Shown here piece by piece: positions 9,060 to 19,157 of a DNA stretch of 37,674 bases (within the stretch, counting starts at the first letter, position 1; each line of letters begins with the position of its first letter). The notes below the pieces were generated by a model that was given only the letters and a program-made list of their open reading frames with translations, did not search any database and had not been told where the DNA came from. Source of the stretch: Saprospiraceae bacterium (lineage in GTDB: Bacteria > Bacteroidota > Bacteroidia > Chitinophagales > Saprospiraceae); assembly GCA_022844265.1 (NCBI GenBank), contig JALHMA010000011.1, positions 1 through 37,674 on the forward strand, in the 5' to 3' direction. The position numbers and the translations under genes were made by a program.

Positions 9060-9710
9060 ATGTCAGATAAATTAAAAGTAGCAGTTATCGGTGTTGGAAA
9101 TATCGGTACTGCAGTTGCCGCAAATCTTGTGAAAGGCGGTCGCTCTGTTATCGTTGCAAACAAGGAAATCCAGAAAGCAAAGAATCTTGCTGAAAAACTG
9201 GGCGACAAAGTCACCCCCCTGGCAGTTGCTGATGCCATTAAAGCAGCGGATATTATTGTATTTGCCGTGTATTTCAATACAATAAAGGAACTGTTTGATA
9301 CCCACTCAACGGAATTGCAGGGCAAAATTATTGTTGATCCTTCCAATCCAATTGCACCTGATGATAAAGGTGGCTTCAAAAAAATTATTGGTGAAAAGGA
9401 ATCTGCGGGTGAAATCCTTTCTTCCATACTTCCTGAAGGTGCAAAGTTTGTGAAAGCTTTGGGTTCCCTGGGTGCAGGCTCACTTGCCACTGCTTCATTT
9501 CAACAACCGGAAAACGCTGTACTGTTTTATGCTACCGATGACAAAGCGTTAGCAGCGCCCATCGAAGACCTTATTCGGGATACCGGATTTGAACCCATTC
9601 AAATTGGCGGTATCAACCAATCCATCCGTATGGAAGTTTTTGGCGACCTGCATGAGTTTGGGACACTCGGGAAAACGGTCACTGCGTCGGAAGCAAAATC
9701 AAAAATTTAA
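9060..9710 (+). CDS. NAD(P)-binding F420-oxidoreductase-like protein
   Basis: 216 residues, Pfam F420_oxidored type. The Rossmann start VAVIGVGNIGTAVAANL carries GxGxxG at Gly11, Gly13, Gly16; the Asn34-Lys35 after strand 2 favours NADP over NAD. A C-terminal part (KALGSLGAGSLATASF and FGDLHEFG) resembles FNO-type enzymes. Bacteroidota are not known as F420 producers, so it more likely reduces another acceptor with NADPH. It sits 53 bases after the SnoaL-like gene and 22 bases before the NTF2-like gene, consistent with one operon. Confidence 0.82.
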   Translation: MSDKLKVAVIGVGNIGTAVAANLVKGGRSVIVANKEIQKAKNLAEKLGDKVTPLAVADAIKAADIIVFAVYFNTIKELFDTHSTELQGKIIVDPSNPIAPDDKGGFKKIIGEKESAGEILSSILPEGAKFVKALGSLGAGSLATASFQQPENAVLFYATDDKALAAPIEDLIRDTGFEPIQIGGINQSIRMEVFGDLHEFGTLGKTVTASEAKSKI

Positions 9711-9732
9711 GTAACAAATAAAATTCTCAATT

Positions 9733-10185
9733 ATGAAAAAGTCAATTTTCAGTTTGTTGGCCGTGGCTTCTTTTGTGTTGTTCGCAAACACAACAAACGC
9801 ACAATCAAAAGCCAAAGCATCAGTGGAAAATGTAGTGCATACTTATTTTGATGCATTGAATGCGTCGGACGCCAATAAAGTAGTATCTCTTTTCACTACG
9901 GATGGTGTATTACTGGCAGCGGGTGCGCCCACAGCCACAGGTACGGAACAGTTGAAGGGCACTTTTAAATATGTGTTCGATAATTTCACGTACACTTTGG
10001 AAGAAACCGTCGGAGAAGTAACCGTAAAGGGTAATCATGCCATTGTTCGTTCCACTTCAAAAGGTACGTTTGTTATCAAAGCAAGTGGACAAAAAGTAGA
10101 AGACGAATTCAGGGAACTTTTTGTACTGCAAAAAGTAAAAGGCGACTGGAAGATTGCGCGGTATATGTACAACAGGTCCAAGTAA
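9733..10185 (+). CDS. Exported NTF2-like / SgcJ-EcaC-type protein
   Basis: 150 residues with a signal peptide (about 1-24, ending TNAQ). The rest is a single NTF2-like cone domain: VENVVHTYFDALNASDANK helix, VSLFTTDGVLLAAGAPTATG, a central IVRSTSKGTFVIK strand and the C-terminal ELFVLQKVKGDWKIARYM strand pair. This fold is used for small-molecule binding or isomerisation; the ligand is unknown. Third gene of the 8413-10185 unit. It is the second NTF2-fold protein in the unit, the first being the membrane-anchored SnoaL-like protein. Confidence 0.8.
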   Translation: MKKSIFSLLAVASFVLFANTTNAQSKAKASVENVVHTYFDALNASDANKVVSLFTTDGVLLAAGAPTATGTEQLKGTFKYVFDNFTYTLEETVGEVTVKGNHAIVRSTSKGTFVIKASGQKVEDEFRELFVLQKVKGDWKIARYMYNRSK

Positions 10186-10212
10186 TTTTACGATAGGCTT
10201 TTCACTGCAACG

Positions 10213-10250
10213 GGCGGCAACATCCTCAAAGAGACAGGAAAGTTGCCGCC
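10213..10250 (+). terminator. Possible terminator hairpin after the NTF2-like gene
   Basis: GGCGGCAAC (10213-10221) pairs perfectly with GTTGCCGCC (10242-10250) around a 20-base loop. Outer GCAA/TTGC bases (10207-10210, 10255-10258) extend the stem after a small bulge. No U-tract follows, so rho-independent termination is plausible rather than certain. Confidence 0.45.
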
Positions 10251-10342
10251 TGTATTGCATTTCACCGCTATTTAATTTAAGGGGCAACCCTATCTATTCG
10301 TCCCACCTTTAAATCTTCATTTTAACTAAAAAAAGCAAAACC

Positions 10343-11440
10343 ATGAAAAAGATAATAAAATTTTCGTTATTGTTAATATTCGCACTGTGCAGCCAATTGC
10401 TCATGGCACAGTCTCCCTCCGTACCAAAAGATGGAGCCGTTTATGTGAATGCTGCATTGGGTATGGATAGCAATAATGGCACAAAAGAAAGTCCGCTGAA
10501 GTCATTGAATGAGGCTGCCAAACGGGTGAATGTATCGGAAGGTGAAGGAGCCATCACCATTTACCTTTCGCCGGGTATATATGGTTTAGCGGAAACCGTG
10601 GATTTTAACCCCACAAAGTGGACGTTTTCAGCATCGAATCGGCTGACTGTGCGTGCTGAAACACTGCCCGATGACGAAAAATGGAGTCACTCGGATATGC
10701 CTGTTTTGATTTCCACGATGCCATTTTCGATAGAAAAAAACGACAAGGGTGAAATAACCGGAGGGCAAAACTTTGGAATACTGGTACAAAACAGCCATGT
10801 TACAATTCAGGGTCTCCGGATATTGGGTGAACCCGTTCACGAGAATCCTTCCAAAGGCTTGTTGATCAGGAATTATCCTATTGTTTGGGAGGGCAAAAAC
10901 CTGGAAGATTTGAGGGTTACTCAATGTCTGTTTATCGGCAGTAAATATGCTGCGCCCAATCACCTTGGAATTTTGTCAAACGGAACAGCCCTGGAAGTGG
11001 ATCATTGTGTATTTCATGGCGTCAAAGATGCCGTTGTGATGTGGTACAGCCCGGCATCCAACTCTTCCATGCACCATAATCTTATTATAGACAGTTATGG
11101 AGGTATCGTTTGGACATGGTCAGCCACAGATGATTTCAAGTTTTATAACAACGTTGTCAGCAATGCCAATGTGTTATGGATGCTGGAAAAGGACGAAAAA
11201 TTGTCTTATTCGATTGAGCATTCAATTGTTGTAGGCTATAATTCGTTGGTAAATAAAGGTGGCGGCGCTCATGGATTTGGTGAAAAAGCAGATCAAACCA
11301 AATTGAGCATAAACAAGGATGTAATTTTAAAAAAATCGGGAAAACTGGAAATAATCGAAGACCAAACCAGCAGGAATTATCTTCACATAAAACCCGGCAC
11401 ATTGGGCTCTAATTTGGGGGCGGGGTTATTTACTAAGTAG
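10343..11440 (+). CDS. Secreted right-handed beta-helix (DUF1565-like) protein
   Basis: 365 residues with a signal peptide ending LMAQ. Residues ~30-70 match the DUF1565 start (VYVNAALGMDSNNGTKESPL then KSLNEAAKRVN, then a GAITIYLSPGIYG strand). From ~140 on, short parallel-helix rungs are visible: NSHVTIQGLRILG, GTALEVDHCVFHGVKDAVV, SSMHHNLIIDSYGGIV and DDFKFYNNVVSNANVLW, as in polysaccharide lyases and other right-handed helices. Catalytic residues not assignable. There is no T9SS tail, so probably periplasmic. Function unknown; the fold suggests carbohydrate binding or cleavage. Confidence 0.78.
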   Translation: MKKIIKFSLLLIFALCSQLLMAQSPSVPKDGAVYVNAALGMDSNNGTKESPLKSLNEAAKRVNVSEGEGAITIYLSPGIYGLAETVDFNPTKWTFSASNRLTVRAETLPDDEKWSHSDMPVLISTMPFSIEKNDKGEITGGQNFGILVQNSHVTIQGLRILGEPVHENPSKGLLIRNYPIVWEGKNLEDLRVTQCLFIGSKYAAPNHLGILSNGTALEVDHCVFHGVKDAVVMWYSPASNSSMHHNLIIDSYGGIVWTWSATDDFKFYNNVVSNANVLWMLEKDEKLSYSIEHSIVVGYNSLVNKGGGAHGFGEKADQTKLSINKDVILKKSGKLEIIEDQTSRNYLHIKPGTLGSNLGAGLFTK

Positions 11441-11468
11441 TCAAATTGTGGATTTGTTTTTTTAAGCG

Positions 11469-11476
11469 TTACTTTG
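11469..11476 (+). promoter_or_regulatory. Probable -7 promoter element before the lectin-fold gene
   Basis: TTACTTTG, one mismatch from TAnnTTTG, 19 bases before the ATG at 11496. An upstream ATTG (11445-11448) lies 20 bases away, acceptable spacing for a -33 box. Confidence 0.45.
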
Positions 11477-11495
11477 CAAAATAAAATGCATAAAA

Positions 11496-12170
11496 ATGAA
11501 AAATCTAAAATACATTATTTTCGTCAGCCTTTCTCTGATTTCAAATTGCCTGCATGCACAAAAAGTGCATTTGCATGCGGACAATCTCATAGCAAGCAAT
11601 GTGTTTTTATCTCATGAAAAACTGGAAGGACGAAAGGTGTTAAAAGTATTGGTAGATACGACCATCAAGACATTCGATGAGCCCACATTTGCCAAAATAA
11701 AGGATATAGATTTTGAAAATGGCGTAATAGAGGTAAAAGTGTTAAGTCGTATAGTTAAAAATGCCCCTGATTGGGCAAGAGGGTTCATAGGAGTGGCATT
11801 TAGGATTGATGAAAACAATACCAAATTTGAAAGCATCTATATCCGCCCCACAAATGGTCGCGCGGAAGACCAAATCAGGCGCAATCATTCGATTCAGTAT
11901 TTTGCCTTTCCCGATTACAAATTTGAACGCTTGCGGAAAGAATCGCCTGAAAAATACGAATCGTATGCTGACATGGGACTAAATGAATGGATAACAATTA
12001 AAATAGTTGTACAAGGCTCGAATGCCAGGTTGTTTATTGGTAAAAACAAACAACCTGCTTTGATTGTGAATGATTTGAAACTCGGTCAGCATAATTCCGG
12101 GAGTATTGGTCTTTGGGTAGGTAATTGGACGGAAGGTTATTTCAGGGATTTAAAAATAATTAAACAATGA
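11496..12170 (+). CDS. Exported concanavalin-A-fold (DUF1080-like) protein
   Basis: 224 residues; a signal peptide of ~20 residues ends in a HAQ cleavage region. The body looks like a jelly-roll of the DUF1080/laminin-G type: DIDFENGVIEVKVLSR, WARGFIGVAFRIDENNTKFE, SIYIRPTNGR, EWITIKIVVQGSNARLFIGK and GSIGLWVGNWTEGYFRDLKI. Such proteins bind or hydrolyse sugars; no catalytic residues are evident here. Its last four bases overlap the start of the next gene (ATGA), so the two are translationally coupled. Confidence 0.68.
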   Translation: MKNLKYIIFVSLSLISNCLHAQKVHLHADNLIASNVFLSHEKLEGRKVLKVLVDTTIKTFDEPTFAKIKDIDFENGVIEVKVLSRIVKNAPDWARGFIGVAFRIDENNTKFESIYIRPTNGRAEDQIRRNHSIQYFAFPDYKFERLRKESPEKYESYADMGLNEWITIKIVVQGSNARLFIGKNKQPALIVNDLKLGQHNSGSIGLWVGNWTEGYFRDLKIIKQ

Positions 12171-13027
12171 ATTTAAGGTTGTTTTTTTTCATTATTTTAC
12201 TGGGTTTTTGTTCTTATGCTCATAGTCAACAGCATTTAAGAAGGGCTTTTCAGCCGGCTCATGTAGAGAACAAGATACCTTACGGCGCCAATGAAAATGC
12301 AGGGCGTTATGTGCAGGCGAATGATGCTAAAATTTATTACGAAGTTTATGGCAAGGGGCAACCGATTGTGCTGCTGCACGGTGGCTTATTTGGTTCAACC
12401 ATAGAAATGGCAGATTTTATTGACCGTTTGCAGCAGGATTTTCAGGTCATTGCTGTTTCTACAAGGGGTCACGGCAAGTCGGAAATGGGCGCCGAACCAC
12501 TAACGCTCGAACAACGGGCTAATGACGTACTGGCGGTCGTGCAGGCCGTAACAAAAGACAGCGTAATGGTACTTGGGTTCAGCGATGGCGGCTACACCGC
12601 TTATCAATTCGGGGCCATGTATCCGAATAAAGTTAAAAAAATGATCGTGATGGGTGCGGGAGAATTGTATCCCGGATTGAGGGCGTTTAAATTTACTGCA
12701 AAACAAGCCGTGGAAATGGACACAACCTATTGGCAGCAGCAATTAAAACTCATGCCCGAACCCAACAGGCTGGAAGAAATGTTTGCCCAGGTATCGAATT
12801 GTTACAACAAAGCAACTGTCGGCAAAGCATTATTGGGCGCTATAAAATGCCCTGTCCTGGTGCTGGCTGGCGACCGTGACCAAGGCAATACGGTTGAACA
12901 CGTCATCAATGCAGCACGTATGATTCCGAACCATCAAATCGGTATCATACCCAATACCACCCACACAGTTTTCCTGGAAAATTTTGCGGCAGTGTGGGCG
13001 AGTATTGAGCCGTTTTTAAGGGACTAA
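12167..13027 (+). CDS. Exported alpha/beta hydrolase
   Basis: 286 residues with a signal peptide (~1-20, ending AHSQ). Canonical alpha/beta hydrolase: HGG oxyanion motif (71-73), STRGHGKSE (98-106), nucleophile elbow GFSDGG with Ser139, acid in LAGDRD (Asp236 or Asp238) and His266 in NTTHTVFL. Substrate unknown; closest in style to epoxide-hydrolase, haloperoxidase or esterase-like enzymes. The start overlaps the lectin-fold gene by four bases, so it works with that exported protein. It ends convergently 34 bases from an aldo/keto reductase. Confidence 0.85.
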   Translation: MNLRLFFFIILLGFCSYAHSQQHLRRAFQPAHVENKIPYGANENAGRYVQANDAKIYYEVYGKGQPIVLLHGGLFGSTIEMADFIDRLQQDFQVIAVSTRGHGKSEMGAEPLTLEQRANDVLAVVQAVTKDSVMVLGFSDGGYTAYQFGAMYPNKVKKMIVMGAGELYPGLRAFKFTAKQAVEMDTTYWQQQLKLMPEPNRLEEMFAQVSNCYNKATVGKALLGAIKCPVLVLAGDRDQGNTVEHVINAARMIPNHQIGIIPNTTHTVFLENFAAVWASIEPFLRD

Positions 13028-13061
13028 TAAAAGTACTTCTTTGTGGAGGACGGACAACTCC

Positions 13062-14048
<987 letters not shown>

Positions 14049-14071
14049 TCAGATTTTATTAAGCAGGTGTG

Positions 14072-14079
14072 CAAAATTA
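14072..14079 (-). promoter_or_regulatory. Probable -7 promoter element of the cytosolic aldo/keto reductase
   Basis: On the minus strand this reads TAATTTTG, an exact TAnnTTTG match, 26 bases before the ATG at 14045. No TTTG at standard distance upstream. Confidence 0.45.
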
Positions 14080-14144
14080 GTCGAGCCAAAATCTTCTGTA
14101 ACGCATTGATTTACATAGCTTTTTGCCCCTTTTTTTAAATACTT

Positions 14145-14219
14145 CGTCAATATTAGTTTGGATTAAATTGATTGCAAATGCTTGATTATCAGCGCTAATA
14201 ACCAATAACTAATAACTAC
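14145..14219 (-). repeat. Dispersed element, copy C
   Basis: Read on the minus strand: G, then TAGTTAT, TAGTTAT, TGGTTAT, TAGCGCT and GATAATC, then AAGCATTTGCAATC, an AT-rich stretch and CTAATATTGACG. Its right half matches copy B almost throughout. It begins directly after the TAA stop of the Tat-type aldo/keto reductase and separates it from its paralogue. Confidence 0.85.
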
Positions 14220-15365
<1,146 letters not shown>

Positions 15366-15378
15366 TTACGATGAACGT

Positions 15379-16278
15379 TTACGCGTTTCTAAATTTCAAG
15401 GGACTGATGTCGAGGTGTTTTTTGAAGAAGTTATTGAAGTGTGTCACCTCCGCAAAACCCAGGGCATCTGAAATTTCCGATACATTCCAGTTGCTGTGCC
15501 GCAACATAATTTTAGCCTCCTGCAAAATGCGTTCACCGATGATTTGGGTCGTTGTTTTGTCTGTGATCGCTTTGACAGCCCGGTTCAGGTGATTGACGTG
15601 GACGTTCAGTTGTTGGGCAAAACCGGAGGCGGAGCGAAGGCCCACTTTCGGGTGGTTTTCGTCGATGGGGAACTGCCGTTCCAGCAATTCCAAAAATAAG
15701 GTGGCAATGCGCTGTGAAGCGTTTAACTGCTGGTTATCAGTTGCTGCAGCCGGCTGTATTTTCATCGCAAAATGCAGGAGTTCAAAAGCAAGATTCCTCA
15801 ATACATCGTATTTATGCACATAGTCTGATTTGATCTCATCAAACATTTTTTGGTAAACGGCGCTCACCTGTACCACCTGCTCATCTGATAATTCAAACAC
15901 ATGGTTTCCAGCAGACTGGAACACGGAATACTGATTTAAATCGCCGAATTTGTGGAAAAAGTGTGGATTAAAAATACAGTAAAAACCGGTTTTAATCCTT
16001 TCCAGGTTTTCACATTTGTAAGGAATATGTGGATTGGAGAAAAATAACGCCTGTTTTTTGATGGAAATCACCTTGTCCGCATAATGCATGTCGATATCAC
16101 CCACCACCAGCATGATTTTATAAAAATCCCTTCTTTTGTACGGTAGGGGTTTGGACTTACCCGTTTCTACCGGCTCATGCTGAAACACATTGAAATGCCC
16201 TATTTCATGTTTGATGTTATCGGGTATCCAATCAAACTTCCTTTTGTAAAATTCTTCTATTGATTCAATCTTATCCAT
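15379..16278 (-). CDS. AraC-family transcriptional regulator
   Basis: 299 residues from the ATG at 16278; the ORF opens at 16317, but the first 13 residues look like leader and overlap a promoter-like TTCCTTTG (16305-16298, minus). The N-terminal ~170 residues form a cupin-like sensory part (FNVFQHEPV, FFSNPHIPYKCENLE). Residues ~195-299 are two HTH motifs (FAQQLNVHVNHLNRAVK, WNVSEISDALGFAEVTHFNN) with the typical FFKKHLDISPLKFR end. This is the Bacteroidota type that often controls neighbouring reductase genes. It is directly upstream of the Tat aldo/keto reductase and divergent from a GNAT gene. Confidence 0.92.
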   Translation of the reverse strand: MDKIESIEEFYKRKFDWIPDNIKHEIGHFNVFQHEPVETGKSKPLPYKRRDFYKIMLVVGDIDMHYADKVISIKKQALFFSNPHIPYKCENLERIKTGFYCIFNPHFFHKFGDLNQYSVFQSAGNHVFELSDEQVVQVSAVYQKMFDEIKSDYVHKYDVLRNLAFELLHFAMKIQPAAATDNQQLNASQRIATLFLELLERQFPIDENHPKVGLRSASGFAQQLNVHVNHLNRAVKAITDKTTTQIIGERILQEAKIMLRHSNWNVSEISDALGFAEVTHFNNFFKKHLDISPLKFRNA

Positions 16279-16382
16279 CTTTGTCCATTTGATGATGCAA
16301 AGGAATGGGGTCTGCAAATCTTCTTATAATATATTTCAAAGCAATAATTACGATTTTCAAACAATCAACAACTTTCAAGGAA

Positions 16383-16841
16383 ATGCTGCAACTATCAAGA
16401 ACCAACGCTGAAAACCCCGATTTTATCGAACTGGTGAAACATTTAGACCTCGAACTGGCCGAAAGAGACGGAGCCGAGCACAGTTTTTATGCGCCGTTTA
16501 ATACCATTTCCAACATCAAACACGTGGTACTGGCTTACGAAAATGAAAAGCCCGTCGGTTGCGGCGCCATGAAGGAATACGAACCGGGTACCATGGAAAT
16601 CAAACGCATGTATGTGCTGCCGGAGTGCAGGGGGAAAGGCATCGCTGCCGAAATTCTGGCTGAATTGGAGATATGGGCCAAGGAACTACCTGTCACCAGG
16701 TGCATTTTGGAAACCGGACATAAACAACCCGAGGCGATTGCACTCTACAAAAAATGCGGGTATCAGGTCATTGCGAATTACGGACAATATGTGGCAGTGG
16801 AAAACAGTGTTTGCTTCGAGAAGAGAATTGACGAGGGATGA
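16383..16841 (+). CDS. GNAT-family N-acetyltransferase
   Basis: 153 residues from the ATG at 16383; an upstream in-frame start at 16305 adds 26 hydrophobic residues that do not belong to the family. The acetyl-CoA-binding motif A is complete: MEIKRMYVLPECRGKG with R83-G-K-G-I-A88, followed by the ARG/LYKKCGY helix-strand (EAIALYKKCGYQ) at the C-terminus. Substrate unknown; the small size fits amino-acid or polyamine-type acetyltransferases. The stop TGA lies within the heptamer element at 16833: the last residues read DEG from the unit GAGGGAT. Confidence 0.88.
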   Translation: MLQLSRTNAENPDFIELVKHLDLELAERDGAEHSFYAPFNTISNIKHVVLAYENEKPVGCGAMKEYEPGTMEIKRMYVLPECRGKGIAAEILAELEIWAKELPVTRCILETGHKQPEAIALYKKCGYQVIANYGQYVAVENSVCFEKRIDEG

Positions 16842-16943
16842 GGGACGATGAATGAGGAATGAGGAATGAGGAATGAGGAATGAGGAATGACCGAGCGTGA
16901 TGCCGTGATGCCCCCCAACGTTGATGCTCATTCCTCATCCCTC
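16833..16943. repeat. GAGGAAT heptamer element between convergent genes
   Basis: Nine contiguous 7-base units from 16833: GAGGGAT, GAGGGAC, GATGAAT, five exact GAGGAAT (16854-16888) and GACCGAG. The inverted arm at 16927-16943 reads GAGGGAT, GAGGAAT and GAG on the minus strand. The GNAT gene and the M16 gene both end EG-stop on GAGGGATGA, so the element supplies both stop codons. The middle (about 16896-16926) has GTGATGCC repeated twice and only weak pairing. Confidence 0.85.
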
Positions 16944-18188
16944 AAATATCACCTCCATCGGTAAATACACCAGCGTCGCCGAATTCTCCGCCCTGAAAAT
17001 CCCGTTTGCCGCCCGGTGCATTTCCTCCGGTGTGACGGCTAAATAAGTATCCACTTCTTCGTTCATCAATTCGGCCCGGTCCAGGATTTCATAAAAACCC
17101 AGGTTCTGGGCTTTGTTCAGGATACTCGTTTCCGAAAAAACGATGGTACTTTCAAAGCGGTGCTGGATCTTTTTTAATTCTCGTTCTTCAACGGCTTCCT
17201 TTTTCAGGAGTTCGAGTTCTTCCCAGATGGCGGCGATGGCGTCGTCGATGGCTACACCTTCAGCGGGGCGGCCCTCGATGACCAAGAGTCCCGGGTCGAT
17301 ATTGGCGGTGATATAAGCGTCAATTTGAGAAAACACCTGTTTTTCTTTTAACAGGCGGCGGTATAGCCGGGAGGAATGTCCCTGAGCCAGAATATCGCTG
17401 AGCAGGTCGATAGCGTAAAAATCGGGATCCAGCCGGGCGGGCGTTCGGAAAGCCAGGTAAACGGCCGGCACGGGTACGTTGCCCCGCACTTCCTTGCGGA
17501 TGGGAGCGGTTTGGGGCGGTTCCGGGCTGGGATTGTGCTGTATGGACGGGCCTGCCGGGATGTCGGCAAACCATTTTTCCACCAATTGCAGGGCGTCGGC
17601 GGTGCGGATATTGCCCGCAATACTGAGCACGGCATTGGTGGGTGTGTACCAGTTGCGGTAAAAGGAACGCACATCTTCCAGCGTGGCGCCTTCGATGTGT
17701 TCGGGCGTGAGGCCGATGACCGGCCAGCGATAAGGATGCACGTGGTACATCATTTCGGACAGGTGGTGCCAGCAGTCGCCGTAGGGTTCGTTCAGACAGG
17801 TTTCCTTGAATTCTTCCACCACGACCTTGCGCTGCACATCCAGCGATTTTTTGGAAATACTCAGGGCCAGCATCCGGTCGCTTTCCAGCCAGAGCGCCAC
17901 TTCGAGGTTGTCTGCGGGCACTATTTCATAAAACGTCGTGTAGTCATTGGTGGTGTAGGCGTTGTTTTCGCCCCCGGCGCGCTGGAGCGGGTCGTCGAAA
18001 TCAGGTACATTTTTGCTGCCTGCGAACATCAGGTGCTCGAACAGGTGTGCAAACCCCGTTTTGTCGGCGCGTTCGTCGCGCGACCCGACATAGTAAGTGA
18101 TATTGACGGCGGCTAAAGGCGTGGTGTGGTCTTCATGCACCAGCACACGGAGGCCGTTAGACAGTACGGTACGGGTAAAATCAACCAT
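16935..18188 (-). CDS. M16 (pitrilysin/insulinase-type) zinc peptidase
   Basis: 417 residues, the size of a single-chain M16B subunit. Zinc motif HxxEH at 48-52 (HLFEH), with the third ligand probably Glu125 or Glu126 in VVVEEFKE. The N-terminal domain (10-190) carries the usual NGLRVLVHED start. The C-terminal domain holds the VPAVYLAFRTPARLDPDFYA and LSDILAQGHSSRLYRRL stretches typical of the inactive half. No signal peptide is visible, so cytosolic or exported by another route. It starts 7 bases after the TerC stop, so the two form an operon. Stop supplied by the GAGGAAT element. Confidence 0.92.
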   Translation of the reverse strand: MVDFTRTVLSNGLRVLVHEDHTTPLAAVNITYYVGSRDERADKTGFAHLFEHLMFAGSKNVPDFDDPLQRAGGENNAYTTNDYTTFYEIVPADNLEVALWLESDRMLALSISKKSLDVQRKVVVEEFKETCLNEPYGDCWHHLSEMMYHVHPYRWPVIGLTPEHIEGATLEDVRSFYRNWYTPTNAVLSIAGNIRTADALQLVEKWFADIPAGPSIQHNPSPEPPQTAPIRKEVRGNVPVPAVYLAFRTPARLDPDFYAIDLLSDILAQGHSSRLYRRLLKEKQVFSQIDAYITANIDPGLLVIEGRPAEGVAIDDAIAAIWEELELLKKEAVEERELKKIQHRFESTIVFSETSILNKAQNLGFYEILDRAELMNEEVDTYLAVTPEEMHRAANGIFRAENSATLVYLPMEVIFEG

Positions 18189-18194
18189 GTCGGT

Positions 18195-19007
18195 TTAAGG
18201 TTTAGTCACTGCTTCCAAGGGTTCCTCTACTTCCACTTTTGGTTCCACTTTTTTGGGCCAGCCGAAGAAACGGGAAGACAGGATTGGGATAAAAAAGAAA
18301 CTGGCAGTGATGACCGATACAATCAGGTCGGCAGTTTCACCTTCAATCCAGTCTGCCAGGGGGTGTCCTTTCATAAAATGACAAGGCAGCGCCATGAATA
18401 ACTTGATGCCCAGGATGCCGATCACGATAAAGGCGCTGGTTTCGAGGAACGGATAGCGCTCGAGCAGTTTGACAAACCATTGTGCTACAAAACGCATGGC
18501 GAGAATGCCAATAAAAACGCCTGTACAAATCAGCCAGATATTATCGGTGAAGGCGACAGCGGCAAATACATTGTCGAGCGAAAAGGCCAGGTCCATGATC
18601 TCGACGGCAATAACGGTAGCCCAGAAAGGCCCGACGAGCCCGTATGTTATTTTATAAAACCATTTCTGTTCTTTTACGAGCAGGTCGTCGTCTTTGGCAG
18701 GTGTGGCTTTTTTCTTAAAATATTCGTATGCTAAATAAATCAGGTAGGCGCCGCCGAGCGGTTTGAGCCACCAGATTTTGATCAGCCAGGCAGCAAAAAT
18801 GAGGCACAATCCCCGAAACACATAGGCACCCAGAATACCGTAACGCAAGGCCCGTTTTCGTTGGTCGGGTGGGAGGTCGAGCACCATAGTAGCCAATACT
18901 GCGGCATTGTCCACAGACAGAAGGCTTTCGATGAGGATTAGGTTGAATATGATAATCAGCGAGTTTTCCCAGTCAGCGCCCAGGATTTGCTGTAAAAAGT
19001 CCGTCAT
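18195..19007 (-). CDS. TerC-family integral membrane protein
   Basis: 270 residues, about seven membrane helices. Both family signature motifs are present: ESLLSVDNAAVLA (Asp33, Asn34) near the N-terminus and EIMDLAFSLDNVFAAV (Glu136, Asp139, Asp145, Asn146). TerC proteins are implicated in metal (Mn) export or metallation of exported proteins (established knowledge for some members; this one untested). The C-terminus is a Pro/Glu/Val-rich tail. It heads a two-gene unit with the M16 peptidase. Upstream lies the 17-base palindrome at 19069. Confidence 0.92.
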   Translation of the reverse strand: MTDFLQQILGADWENSLIIIFNLILIESLLSVDNAAVLATMVLDLPPDQRKRALRYGILGAYVFRGLCLIFAAWLIKIWWLKPLGGAYLIYLAYEYFKKKATPAKDDDLLVKEQKWFYKITYGLVGPFWATVIAVEIMDLAFSLDNVFAAVAFTDNIWLICTGVFIGILAMRFVAQWFVKLLERYPFLETSAFIVIGILGIKLFMALPCHFMKGHPLADWIEGETADLIVSVITASFFFIPILSSRFFGWPKKVEPKVEVEEPLEAVTKP

Positions 19008-19068
19008 GGATTAAGATTATATCAAATGAGTGAAGAAACGCCGTTTTTAGCAGGCAATTCTGCATAAC

Positions 19069-19085
19069 GTATTGAATTTCAATAC
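19069..19085. promoter_or_regulatory. Palindrome upstream of terC, possible operator
   Basis: GTATTGAATTTCAATAC, two perfect 8-base arms around one base, 62 bases before the terC ATG. No other strong signal in this 150-base spacer. Position and symmetry fit a dimeric repressor site; I see no yybP-ykoY-like riboswitch. Confidence 0.35.
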
Positions 19086-19157
19086 TTTTGGTTTTTGCCT
19101 GTCTTTTTTGTCTTTCCCCTTAACAGGGAATTGTGTAAATAGTTTGAGCGTACAATT

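Noticed and set aside
16833-16943. Insertion sequence or transposon end
   Set aside because: No transposase frame and no target duplication visible; the arrays are 7-base units.
17376-18116. 246-codon plus-strand frame opposite the M16 peptidase
   Set aside because: Shadow of a clear HxxEH peptidase; no domain signature.
19008-19157. Mn-sensing yybP-ykoY riboswitch ahead of terC
   Set aside because: No matching helices or conserved loop; only the short palindrome is visible.
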